The translations under genes were made by a program, and so were the position numbers. Positions 24,822 to 33,900 of a DNA stretch of 64,000 bases are shown here, piece by piece. The stretch covers positions 62,001 through 126,000 of the forward strand of contig JAFKGQ010000008.1 of the NCBI GenBank assembly GCA_017307755.1, written 5' to 3'. Origin of the DNA: Chitinophagaceae bacterium (GTDB lineage: Bacteria > Bacteroidota > Bacteroidia > Chitinophagales > Chitinophagaceae). Positions within the stretch are counted from its first letter, which is position 1; each line of letters opens with the position of its first letter. The notes below the pieces were generated by a model. That model was not told the DNA's origin. It made no database searches and was given only the letters and a program-made list of their open reading frames with translations.

Positions 24822-25583
24822 TCATTTTTTTAACGCGGGGCTTTCCAGCCATTTTTCCGGGTCCAGCCATACGTCGCTGGCATCATATAATCTGAAGTCC
24901 AGCTGTCCTTCGTCACCCACTTCCCCCAGGATAGTGCCTGTGGTCACCTGTTGCCCCCTGGTCACGACGGCAACGGAGAGATCGCTATAGATAAAAAAAT
25001 AATTATCATGTTTGATCAGGATCGCCACCCCGCCGCCGATGTCCATTACATCGTCGACGACACCATCCAGTACGGCCTTTACGATAGCCCCCTTGCCTGC
25101 CTCGATGACAATGCCCAGGTTGTCGATCTTTACGTAATCCACATCGGAACGGGCCGAATCTCCATTCCCGGGCTGCGTCTGCTGCGTCCGGCTACCGGCG
25201 GATGATCGGACGTTATAGTTCTGCAGTCCAAAATGCATGCTGATCTTCCTCGAATCCACGGGCCAGGGCAGATTGCCTTTCTGCATCCCAAAAGCATGGG
25301 ACGTACTATACGACTTCGTCTCTTTATGCAAGGCATTCTTCGCAACGTGGCCGGCGCTTTTTGTCCGCGCCAACGCCCGTGCAGATCTATGAGACGACAC
25401 TTTATAGCCCGCTCTCTTACGGGCGGCCGTACGCTTAGCCGCCGTCCTGCCGTGCTTCTCCAGACGGGCAGTAGAAGGCCTTTCCGTTGTCTCAGGAAGG
25501 ACATAATGCGCCTTCGCAGACAGATTGGATAGAACTGCTGCCGTCAGCAGCGAAACCATTGTTGTTATATGAATAAATTTCAT
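24822..25583 (-). CDS. Degenerate LytM/M23-domain protein
   Basis: A 253-residue exported protein with a signal peptide, a basic middle (Arg/Lys/Ala-rich, about 35-90), and a C-terminal LytM-like fold (about 105-250). The fold is recognised from GNLPWPVD, VVDDVMDIGGGVAILIKHDNY and GEVGDEGQLDFRLY. The catalytic zinc ligands of active M23 peptidases are missing: the HxH is replaced by LDF and the HxxxD is absent. It probably binds or regulates rather than cuts peptidoglycan. The start overlaps the upstream stop as TAATG, and its tail domain is clearly related to that of the preceding gene. Confidence 0.8.
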   Translation of the reverse strand: MKFIHITTMVSLLTAAVLSNLSAKAHYVLPETTERPSTARLEKHGRTAAKRTAARKRAGYKVSSHRSARALARTKSAGHVAKNALHKETKSYSTSHAFGMQKGNLPWPVDSRKISMHFGLQNYNVRSSAGSRTQQTQPGNGDSARSDVDYVKIDNLGIVIEAGKGAIVKAVLDGVVDDVMDIGGGVAILIKHDNYFFIYSDLSVAVVTRGQQVTTGTILGEVGDEGQLDFRLYDASDVWLDPEKWLESPALKK

Positions 25584-26869
25584 TATCTCATCAGCCATTT
25601 CTCAGGATCAAACATATGGTCCTTTTCATCAGAAAGTACAAATTCGAGCTGGCCGATCTCGCCCACCCGTCCAATGATCTGGCCCGTCCTGACCTGGTCT
25701 CCCTTATTAACGCTGACGGTGGACAAATTACTATACGTCGTGAAATATTTTCCATGGCGGATGATCACGGCGTTGACTTCACCGACATTAAATACGCTGG
25801 AAACCTGGCCTTCAAACACAGCTTTCACGGCCGCTCCGGCATTGACATCGATGGTAACCCCCTGGTTATTATGGATGATACCCTTGATATACTCGTGAGG
25901 GCCAAAGGCCATGGACACCGTACCCGACACGGGCCAGGGAAGATGTCCTTTATTTTTTTCAAAATTGCCGGAAAGATGCATATCCTCATCGCTGGAGAAG
26001 ACGGTCTTTGGGGCCGACTTGATCGTATTCAGCGAAGCTGACGTATTTTCCGCCGGCTCTGAGGTGCGGGCCGCCGGCTTGGAGGCCGCCTTTTCCGCAG
26101 CAGCCGCATTCTTTGTCTTGGCTTCCCTGATAGCCAGATCACGGGCACGCTTGATGGCCGCTGCAATGGCCCCTGCCAGTTTCTGGTCCTGCTTCTGCTT
26201 GGCTGCCATCTCTTTCTTCAGTTCCTTCTCCTGGGACTTGAGCTTGCTGACCACAGCATCCTTCTCTTTTTTCTCGTCTTCCAGGATGGTGCGCTCCTTA
26301 TTTTGTTTTTTTAGCGCCTCATCTTTTTCTATCCTGGTGACCTTCAGACCATCGATCTTGCTTTGCAGGAGGTTTTGTGTACGGGCGATATTCTCCGCAC
26401 GCTCCTCCCGGTAAGCCCGGTAAGATTTGAGGTATTCGATGCGTTTCAGGGCGTCATTAAAGCTGGTGGCCGAAAAGATAAAATTGAGGAAGTCATAGCT
26501 GCTCCGGTTCTTATAGGCAAATACGATACTTTCCCCATATTGGATACGCAGGGTATCCAGCTCCCGGCGCAGCTTCAATATCTCCCGCCAGGATTCATTC
26601 ATATCCCCCTGTATTACGTTGATCTGTTCGTTGATATTGCGGATGGCTGACTCCCGCAGTTTTAGCCGGCGCTGGAGAAGGGCCAGCTGGCCAAGCGTTT
26701 GCCGTTTGTTCTTATGTGTCTCATCCAGGCTACGCTTTACATCCTCAATCTCTTTCTGAATGGCAGCCCGCTCTTTTTCCAGGTCGGCACGGCTCTGAGC
26801 AGGCGCCTGCGCTTTGGAAAAAGCCACCATCATCAGAAATAAAGATCCGGTCAGCAGGGTTTTCAGCAT
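25583..26869 (-). CDS. EnvC-like murein hydrolase activator
   Basis: A 428-residue periplasmic protein with a signal peptide, long coiled coils (about 20-260, many Lys/Glu heptads), an Ala/Ser-rich linker and a LytM domain (about 310-428). The zinc-binding residues are lost: NNQGVTIDV, YSNLSTVSVN and GQLEFVLS replace the usual His positions. This is the EnvC pattern, in which the LytM domain activates amidases at the septum. It sits in a conserved-looking order with a DUF4292 lipoprotein and dut. The next gene is a shorter relative that starts on its stop codon. Confidence 0.88.
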   Translation of the reverse strand: MLKTLLTGSLFLMMVAFSKAQAPAQSRADLEKERAAIQKEIEDVKRSLDETHKNKRQTLGQLALLQRRLKLRESAIRNINEQINVIQGDMNESWREILKLRRELDTLRIQYGESIVFAYKNRSSYDFLNFIFSATSFNDALKRIEYLKSYRAYREERAENIARTQNLLQSKIDGLKVTRIEKDEALKKQNKERTILEDEKKEKDAVVSKLKSQEKELKKEMAAKQKQDQKLAGAIAAAIKRARDLAIREAKTKNAAAAEKAASKPAARTSEPAENTSASLNTIKSAPKTVFSSDEDMHLSGNFEKNKGHLPWPVSGTVSMAFGPHEYIKGIIHNNQGVTIDVNAGAAVKAVFEGQVSSVFNVGEVNAVIIRHGKYFTTYSNLSTVSVNKGDQVRTGQIIGRVGEIGQLEFVLSDEKDHMFDPEKWLMR

Positions 26870-26924
26870 ATCCTCAAATTAATCAATTTTTTGCAAAGGA
26901 GCCAAAGAGGCCCTCGTATAACGC

Positions 26925-27770
26925 TTATCTACGCTTATAATTTCTCGGAATGTTAAAAGAAAAACTTAAGACTTCGTTAAACTTATACTGCTTAAATCCC
27001 AGCTCTATGTCCACCTTGGTCTTTTCGGCTACAGATATCTTCCGGTAAGTGGAGAAGCGCAGGGTGTCCCGTTGCTCATAGTCCCCATACGTAAGGTCGC
27101 ACGTCCGGGCCCGCATGGGGTCCACATCATCCAGCTTGCAGTGTCGCAGGGTATTGTCCATATTGAGGGTCAGGTAATTCTTAAAGAGGTCACCTACGCT
27201 TAGCAGTGAAATGCCCGAGGCGTCCTTTTTATAGAAGAGGATATTGGTGGTATCAAGATAGATAGGGTTTCCCAGCAGAAGGTCCTGTACGGTCTTGAAA
27301 TCCACGGGTAGATGAACCTCCTCCTGCAGGAAGCTGACACTGCGCAGCCTGGCTACCTTCTTCAGCTTGTCAAGTATCTTCACACTGTCGGGCGTGATCA
27401 GGAGACGAAAGGCTTCGATACCAAGGGCAGCATTGATGGATACCCAGATGAGGCTGTCCTTTTTCATGTGGATAAAGGCATTAAACTCATAGTCCTTCCC
27501 ATCGCTGCCTTCATAATGGACTTTCATACGGGCGGAAAAGGTCTGGAAATCTATGCGGTTTCTGGCCAGGCCGCCAACAGTCTGCCGAATGACCTTCAGG
27601 CTGTCAGCCCGGCGGTCTTCCGGTGTGGCCACCGGGTTTGTGACCAATACCGAATCTTTTTTGGTACTGGGAGCTGCGATCACCTTCTGGATCTTTTTGG
27701 CCGAACGGCATCCTGCCACGATCCCGGCCATTGCTATCACCAGAGCGATCACCGCTGTAAATTTTTGCAT
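26925..27770 (-). CDS. DUF4292 lipoprotein
   Basis: A 281-residue predicted lipoprotein; the signal peptide ends in AGIVAGC with Cys21 as the lipid site. The body shows the DUF4292 layout: FSARMKVHYEGSDGKDYEFN, then LIWVSINAALGIEAFRLLIT and VQDLLLGNPIYLDTT. It is related to LolA/LolB-like outer-membrane lipid-binding folds. It precedes the EnvC-like gene on the same strand by 55 bases. An ORF extension to 27839 is in frame but overlaps dut. Confidence 0.88.
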   Translation of the reverse strand: MQKFTAVIALVIAMAGIVAGCRSAKKIQKVIAAPSTKKDSVLVTNPVATPEDRRADSLKVIRQTVGGLARNRIDFQTFSARMKVHYEGSDGKDYEFNAFIHMKKDSLIWVSINAALGIEAFRLLITPDSVKILDKLKKVARLRSVSFLQEEVHLPVDFKTVQDLLLGNPIYLDTTNILFYKKDASGISLLSVGDLFKNYLTLNMDNTLRHCKLDDVDPMRARTCDLTYGDYEQRDTLRFSTYRKISVAEKTKVDIELGFKQYKFNEVLSFSFNIPRNYKRR

Positions 27771-27789
27771 AATAGATATGGATATGTTG

Positions 27790-28233
27790 TTATTGTTTTC
27801 CGGTGTGACCGAATCCTCCGGCACTGCGCATAGTGTCACTGATGGCCTCTACCTGCTCCCATTCCACCTGTTCTACAGGGGAAATGACCATTTGCGCGAT
27901 CCTGTCGCCAGGATGCAGCGTCTGGTCTTCACCGGAAAGGTTAATGAGGATGACCTTGATCTCACCCCGGTAGTCTGAGTCGATGGTACCGGGCGTATTG
28001 AGGCAGGTAATACCATGCTTGATGGCCAGGCCGCTGCGGGGACGGACCTGCGCCTCATAGCCAAGAGGCAGCTCGATAAATAACCCGGTAGGCACCAGTT
28101 GCCTTTCCAGGGGTTTCAATACGAGGGGGCCGGGAAGGTCGGCACGTATATCCATGCCGGCTGAACCTTCCGTAGCATAGGCTGGAAGGTCGTTGGGGGA
28201 TTTGTTGATGATGCGGACGTTGATTTTTGACAT
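27790..28233 (-). CDS. dut: dUTP diphosphatase
   Basis: A 147-residue trimeric dUTPase that removes dUTP and supplies dUMP. GSAGMDIRADL is motif 1, RPRSGLAIKHG is motif 2, NTPGTIDSDYRGEIKV is motif 3, GDRIAQMVI is motif 4 and RSAGGFGHTGK is motif 5. All five are intact. MSKINVRII is the natural start; upstream residues to 28290 are not conserved. A TACTTTTG box lies just before the start. Confidence 0.96.
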   Translation of the reverse strand: MSKINVRIINKSPNDLPAYATEGSAGMDIRADLPGPLVLKPLERQLVPTGLFIELPLGYEAQVRPRSGLAIKHGITCLNTPGTIDSDYRGEIKVILINLSGEDQTLHPGDRIAQMVISPVEQVEWEQVEAISDTMRSAGGFGHTGKQ

Positions 28234-28238
28234 GTGCA

Positions 28239-28246
28239 CAAAAGTA
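28239..28246 (-). promoter_or_regulatory. -7 box of dut
   Basis: On the minus strand TACTTTTG matches TAnnTTTG and ends five bases before the ATG, so the dut transcript may be leaderless. No good -33 element was seen. Confidence 0.45.
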
Positions 28247-28252
28247 ATAGTT

Positions 28253-28282
28253 TTTGGGGAACCGCTTTTCCGGATATATTTG
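28253..28282 (+). promoter_or_regulatory. Promoter of the Rpn-type gene
   Basis: TTTG at 28253-28256 and TATATTTG at 28275-28282, with an 18-base spacer, match the Bacteroidota consensus. The ATG follows 19 bases later. Confidence 0.6.
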
Positions 28283-28301
28283 CCGCCCAAACCTTGATCT
28301 C

Positions 28302-29126
28302 ATGAAGAAGCGTCGGTCCGAGGCCCGGCAGGTGCATCAGTATGATAAGGTAATACGCGAAAATATAGAGGCCACCCTTCCGGGTCTTATCAGTAATGTT
28401 TTGGGCATTGACGTCGTGGAGGCCGAAGAGCTGCCTGACGACCTGCAGCATACCAAAGAACGCCACCCGGATGTGCTAAAGAAAGTCACCGACCAGGCAG
28501 GCGAAACCTTTATTCTCCATATAGAATACCAGGTCAGCGACGAACCGAAAATGGTCTGGCGGATGGCGGAGTATTTTGTCATGCTGGCCAGGCAGTATGG
28601 ACTGGAAGTGAGGCAGTATGTCATTTTCATCGGTCAAGGCGTTCCCACCATGGCCCGTCGGCTCCAATGCAGACAGATGCAGTATTATTATCAGCTCATC
28701 ACATTGTCTGAAATAGACTACCAATTACTTCTATCTGCCAGTGACCCACGCGAAAAAATGCTGGCTATCCTGGCCGATTTCAAAGGGAATGATCCTACCG
28801 TCATTGTGGAGCAAATTGTAGCACAGATAATTGTCTCCTCGGAGGGTGATCTCGATCAGAGCAAACACATAAATCAATTGAATATTTTATCTCAATTGCG
28901 TAACTTCGAAGTGAAAATCCCAGATATTATGGACAGCATCGCACCCTACTTCTCCATTGAAAAAGATTGGGGATATATAATAGGCCAACATAAAGGCATG
29001 GAAAAAGGGAAGAGAGTCATCGTCAAAAACCTCCTCCGCAAAACCGACTTCTCTATTGCAAAGATCGCCGACCTCGCCGAGGTCACAGAAGATTTTGTCA
29101 AAAAAGTAAAAAAGTCCCTCCGCTAA
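28302..29126 (+). CDS. Rpn-type PD-(D/E)xK nuclease / putative transposase
   Basis: A 274-residue protein. YDKVIRENIEATLPGL, PDVLKKVTD and ETFILHIEYQVSDEPKM make up the recombination-promoting nuclease core, with Asp and the ExQ pair where PD-(D/E)xK enzymes keep their metal site. MARQYGL and the Gln/Gly-rich C-terminal half (QHKGMEKGKR) follow. The extreme C-terminus, KNLLRKTDFSIAKIADLAEV, looks like a helix-turn-helix. No terminal inverted repeats flank it. A C-terminal fragment of a related gene is at 14388. The stop overlaps the convergent ispF by four bases. Confidence 0.85.
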   Translation: MKKRRSEARQVHQYDKVIRENIEATLPGLISNVLGIDVVEAEELPDDLQHTKERHPDVLKKVTDQAGETFILHIEYQVSDEPKMVWRMAEYFVMLARQYGLEVRQYVIFIGQGVPTMARRLQCRQMQYYYQLITLSEIDYQLLLSASDPREKMLAILADFKGNDPTVIVEQIVAQIIVSSEGDLDQSKHINQLNILSQLRNFEVKIPDIMDSIAPYFSIEKDWGYIIGQHKGMEKGKRVIVKNLLRKTDFSIAKIADLAEVTEDFVKKVKKSLR

Positions 29127-29605
29127 CCTTCCTTCTCCAGCAACACCGTCGCATACGCCATCAGTCCTTCCCCCCTTCCCACAAACCCCATCTGCTCCGT
29201 CGTCGTCGCCTTGATGGAAATATCATCCACATTCACCCCCAGCACTTCAGCCATAGCCGCCCGCATCGCACCCGCATACTTCATGATCTTCGGGGCCTCC
29301 AGACACACGGTACTATCGATATTCACCAGCCTGTAATGCTTTTCCCGCACCAGCGCATAGCTCTTTTTCAACAATACCTTGCTGTCAATATCCTTATATG
29401 TGGGGTCCGTATTGGGAAAATGCTGACCAATATCACCAAGGTTCAACGCCCCTAAAAGGGCATCACAGATGGCATGCAGCAATACGTCGGCATCGCTGTG
29501 ACCCAGAGAGCCCTTTGTATGCGGGATACGTACCCCTCCCAACCATAACTCCCGGCCTTCCGCCAGTTGATGAAAGTCTACTCCAAATCCTATTCTATAA
29601 CCCAT
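29123..29605 (-). CDS. ispF: 2-C-methyl-D-erythritol 2,4-cyclodiphosphate synthase
   Basis: A 160-residue enzyme of the non-mevalonate isoprenoid pathway. GFGVDFHQL holds the zinc ligands Asp9 and His11, LGHSDADVLLHAICDALLGA supplies the third ligand and catalytic Asp, and DISIKATTTEQMGFVGRGEG is the conserved C-terminal loop. Length and start fit the family. Confidence 0.96.
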   Translation of the reverse strand: MGYRIGFGVDFHQLAEGRELWLGGVRIPHTKGSLGHSDADVLLHAICDALLGALNLGDIGQHFPNTDPTYKDIDSKVLLKKSYALVREKHYRLVNIDSTVCLEAPKIMKYAGAMRAAMAEVLGVNVDDISIKATTTEQMGFVGRGEGLMAYATVLLEKEG

Positions 29606-29618
29606 ATCTATAAAAGTT

Positions 29619-29645
29619 AAGCGCTCCGGAGTATCCGGAGCGCTT
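29619..29645 (-). terminator. Perfect 12-bp hairpin terminator after porV
   Basis: AAGCGCTCCGGA (29619-29630) pairs with 29634-29645 around a three-base loop. It lies 28 bases after the porV stop on the minus strand, with AACTTTTA following. It would end a porU-porV transcript and shield ispF from read-through. Confidence 0.7.
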
Positions 29646-29673
29646 CAAAGCTATTACAATTTCTTTTTAAATT

Positions 29674-30837
29674 TTATGGTGTCGTAGTCGGCGTGCTGTT
29701 GTTATCGTTGTTGCTGTCCAGGTTGAAAGACAATCCAAACCGCAGCGTATTAGACAAAGGATTCCGCGTGGTCCCATTACCCGAGGGTACAAGATAAGAG
29801 AAGTTCAGCCCCATTACATTATAATTCACTCCTACCCCTACGCTGAAATACTTACGGTCGCCCTGACCCCTATCCTCATAATAATATCCCGCCCGGAAAA
29901 AGAACTGGTCCTGGTACGAATATTCCGCACCGATAGACGCCTGCAGGGTCTTGAACTGACTGGGACCGCTAAAGCTGTTGAACCAGCTGCTTACAATACT
30001 CTTGTTATGATAGTTCGCCAGCGCTGCCGAATCCGAAAGGTCGGCCGGCGGGGCAGGCACCAGCAATTTATGGATGTCCAATCCCAGCATCAATTTATTG
30101 TCCTCGTTGAACACAGCCGTATAAGTAGTGCCCAATCCCAGGTCGGCAGGGATATAATCCTTGTCCGCAGCAGAATTCGTATACCCGATCTTACCACCCA
30201 GGTTTGACAGCGCCAGACCAAAGTTCCAGCCGCCTGCCTCATCCGTCACCCCGTGATAGAACAAGGAAATGTCCGCCGCAAAGGTCTTCCCGGGCTGATA
30301 AGTAGTGCTGGAAGAAGAAAAGCCGCCCGCCAGATTGGAATAGATGTACCGGGCCGCAAGTCCGATGGACAATTTATCACTCAGCTTCCGGGAATACCCC
30401 ACATCGAGCCCCCACTCGCGGGGATTACCCGTACCGATATTCGCGCCGCTATTGTCGGTGAATTGTATATTACCCAGGCTGAAGTACCGTACACCTCCGG
30501 AAATGGCCTGCAGATCATCCAGCTTTTTGTAGCCCGATGCAGCCAGCAGATATACATCATTAAGTCCAAGGTCTTTGAGCCAGGGGGTATAGGTCAGGCT
30601 GATACCGATCTCCTTCTTTGCAAACGGTGTCTTGGAGAGGTTATAAAAACCTGAACTGGCGTCAGGTGTTGTGGCGACACCCAGGTCACCCATTCCACCG
30701 CCCCTTGCATCCGGAGAGATCCGTAGAAAGGGTACCGCCGTGGTTGTTATTGGCTGCGTGACCTGCGCTCGTACAACTTGCGTTGCTCCAAAAAATAACA
30801 CAGAAAAAGCAGCTAATCCCAGGTAAGATCGTTTCAT
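29674..30837 (-). CDS. porV: T9SS outer-membrane protein PorV
   Basis: A 387-residue FadL-like beta-barrel. The signal peptide is followed by PFLRISPDARGGGMGDLGVA, the PorV signature, and SSGFYNLSKTPFAKKEIG. PorV works with the PorU sortase in the T9SS attachment complex and shuttles substrates from the translocon. It follows porU on the same strand with 134 bases between, including a hairpin. The strand ends in a long C-terminal tail rich in Asn and Thr. Confidence 0.93.
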   Translation of the reverse strand: MKRSYLGLAAFSVLFFGATQVVRAQVTQPITTTAVPFLRISPDARGGGMGDLGVATTPDASSGFYNLSKTPFAKKEIGISLTYTPWLKDLGLNDVYLLAASGYKKLDDLQAISGGVRYFSLGNIQFTDNSGANIGTGNPREWGLDVGYSRKLSDKLSIGLAARYIYSNLAGGFSSSSTTYQPGKTFAADISLFYHGVTDEAGGWNFGLALSNLGGKIGYTNSAADKDYIPADLGLGTTYTAVFNEDNKLMLGLDIHKLLVPAPPADLSDSAALANYHNKSIVSSWFNSFSGPSQFKTLQASIGAEYSYQDQFFFRAGYYYEDRGQGDRKYFSVGVGVNYNVMGLNFSYLVPSGNGTTRNPLSNTLRFGLSFNLDSNNDNNSTPTTTP

Positions 30838-30894
30838 GAGTTTGTTTAATTTTCTTTTGTAATCACGCAATGCTTAAGAATCGTCCTTCGAACA

Positions 30895-30911
30895 ACGAAC
30901 CTTTGGTTCGT
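30895..30911 (-). other. Perfect inverted repeat between porU and porV
   Basis: ACGAACC and GGTTCGT form a seven-pair stem around three bases. No T run follows on the minus strand, so it is more likely an operator, RNA-processing or stability element than a terminator. Confidence 0.45.
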
Positions 30912-30971
30912 GGGGGTAAATGTGGGTTATAGGCTGCTAATTATTTGGTTATCAATATATTTTCAAAGGGT

Positions 30972-33900
30972 TTACAGAATATATAGCTTCTGAAATACAT
31001 CCACCGTCGATCCATCCGTACTCCGTACTCTCAGCCGATAAATATACACCCCTCGTCCAATCTTCGCACCATAATCATCCCGGCCATCCCAATCAATTTC
31101 ACTCGAACGGTTCCCGGGCGTATTTATTGTCCGTCGTATAGATTTAACCAGTTTGCCCGATACTGTCAATATTTGTACCAAAACCGACAGGTCCTCGCCC
31201 GCCCGGTTGTGCTCGAACCAGAAGGTCGTATGCGTGGTAAAAGGGTTCGGATAGTTCAAAACATGCGTCAATGCCAGCCGCTGTGAAGCCACCACACGAA
31301 AAGAGAGCGAGGTCTGCCCCGAATTACCCGCCACATTCCAGGCCTTGATGAGCAGAACATGTTCCCCTTCGGTCATATGCGGCAACGGATAACGTACCGT
31401 TCCCTTTTTAAAAGTATTCAGGTCCGCCTCATAAAAACCGTTTAAGACCAGCGGGTTTTGCGTATTGTTATCCAGCACGGCCGTAATGTCGTGTCCGATA
31501 CTCGTCCCCGTAATATTGATCCCTAAGGAATCCTGCAAGTGCAGCAGGAGAATAGGGTTGGCGCCTGTTATACCCCCGTCCACAAATTTTTCGTCATTGA
31601 GGTACGCCTGTATGGCGGGCCCGCCCGTATAACTCGTGCCATTTCCCGATCCTCCCACGATGACATCTGTAAAGACCCCTTTTCCATCTGCTCCTCCGCC
31701 CCCCGATGTGCCGCCTTCGCTACCGGCATAGTAACTTATCTTCCCCTTGCCATACTGGTAGTTGATGTCCTTTGGTACGACAAAACTAAAGCTGAAGTTG
31801 CCCTGGCTGACAGAGACTTTCCCTTTGTACAGGATATTGTCCTGTACCTGGAACTCAGCGCGATAACTGCCGGAATTATTCCCCAGGGTAGTGGCCATTC
31901 GCGGCTTGTCGTATACTGTCGCATACAGCACACCGTTAAATCCGGCGAGCGGCCCCCCGTTGACGTCTGTTACCGACCCAGCCACAGACACCTGGTTCAA
32001 CGCCTTCAGCGTATCGGCTGCCGCACCTGGACCACCGCCCACGGCCTTGCCGTTGATAGCCGAGGTCTTTACTTTATATACGGGGAAGGCCAGGGTCATC
32101 GCTGGGTCGCCTAATAAAGTAAATTTCCGGTTGTTCACCGCATCCGTCTGGGTCTGGTAGGTATAATTCTTTGTAAGCCGGCCGGCCTCGCCCAGCGGGT
32201 AATAAGTGCCGTCCGGCCGGGGCGTCAGCGCCAGCTGCAGATAATTGTTATTGATGACCTTATTGCTGAAGGCAAACACCAGCCGGGTGGTGGTCATCAG
32301 GGCCACAGCGCCCGAGCCGGGCCGTACCAATAGTCCGGCGCCGATGGACTGTATCAGAGGATTGTCATGAGGGGCAAAGTCACAGGTAGCCGTGATAAAC
32401 AAAGGCAGTTTGTCGGGATTGGAGAACCCCGCTACGGTCGACTGGTCCATGACGTCCTCGTTGGAGAGACGGGAGTTGCTGCCATGACCCGTGTAGTTCC
32501 ATATCAGGGTGCCATTATAGAGTCCGCTGCTGATAGCCTGGTTGACGTCGGGATATCTGCCGCCGGCGGGCGTGTTCTGCTGTTTGTAGGCATCCAGATA
32601 GATCTTATTCTCATTGAATGCCGGCGCACCTGTACCGATGGTCCCTGCAAAAGTCTCTGCATCTTGGAAATGAAGGTTTTGGTCCCCATCGTCTGCCACC
32701 AGCGTCACCACATTGCGCCAGGGTCCCTGTGTCTTCACATCCGCATAGTGCAGTATCTTATCCACCACAGCGGAAGCCTCGGCAGGCGTTCGCGCGGGTA
32801 TCCTGCCGATTGCGATGTCCAGCAGGTTCTTCCGGTCGATGGCATTCACGTCGGCAGCATCCTGAAGCATTCCAAAATAATCGTCGGAAGTATAGGTATT
32901 CAACGGGTCCAGCGAAACACCGCTCTCATACACCGGCACCTTATTGGTATTGCCGGAGAGGCGGTCCTTATAGTCAAAAGACCCTGACCCGAACAGCAGG
33001 AGATAACGGGGCCGCTTAGTCGAATCGCCGCCACTCCGGTCATAGAACATTTTGACATAGTCCCGCAAAGCCGTCGGGTCGGATGTGCCGCCGCTGAATT
33101 CATTGTACACCTGGTTGGAATTTACCACCAATGTCCTCAGACGGTCATGTTGCTGGTGGAATTGCGCCAGCCGCTGCGCCTGCCCTGACAGAGCAGGGTC
33201 GGAGATGATCAGCAGGTCGATGGCCGCGGGTTGATGAAGGTTCTGGTTATCCACCTTGCCCAGCGGCAAGGGTGTAAACAGCCCCTGGGCGCCCAGGTCC
33301 GCCCCGTTGGGGTCGCCATTCGTTCCGCCATAGGGATAGGCTGCGGCCCCTTCCGCTCCCATTTTGCCGGCAGCCACCGGCAGAGCCTTTGCCGAGATAT
33401 TGAATGCCACATACTCGTGCAGACTGCCGGCGTCGGCATTCCAGCTAAACACACTACCAGAAAGCTCTCCTTGCATATTCAGGGGTGTACCCGGATCGGT
33501 AACATCCCATACCCGTGTAGCGGCATCCGCGCCCTGCAGCGAAAAAGCGCCTATCCGGCCGCTGCCGACGCTGCTCCAATCCCTGCATTGCAGTTGGGCA
33601 AAACCTTCCAGCGAAAGGATCCCCCTGCCGGATAGCTCCCACCAATCCAGCCAGCCTTGGGCATTATAGCCGCCGGGAGTAAATTGCAGACCGATGGCTA
33701 TCGATCCCATCGAGGTAGGAGTGGCCGGCACGGCCGTACGGGCAGCCCGCCCAAACACGTCATAGCTGCCGTCCGTCACCGCAGGCAGGTCCAGCGCCCC
33801 TGCCGCGGAACCATTCACTGACAGACTCATACGACTGGAAGCGCCTACACTCCTCGCCATACAGACAGTGGAAAAGACTACACCACCCGCCGCATGCGGT

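Noticed and set aside
24822..25583. Active M23 endopeptidase
   Set aside because: The zinc-binding His and Asp positions of M23 enzymes are replaced.
28302..29126. Rpn-type gene as part of a complete insertion sequence
   Set aside because: I find no terminal inverted repeats or target duplication around it.
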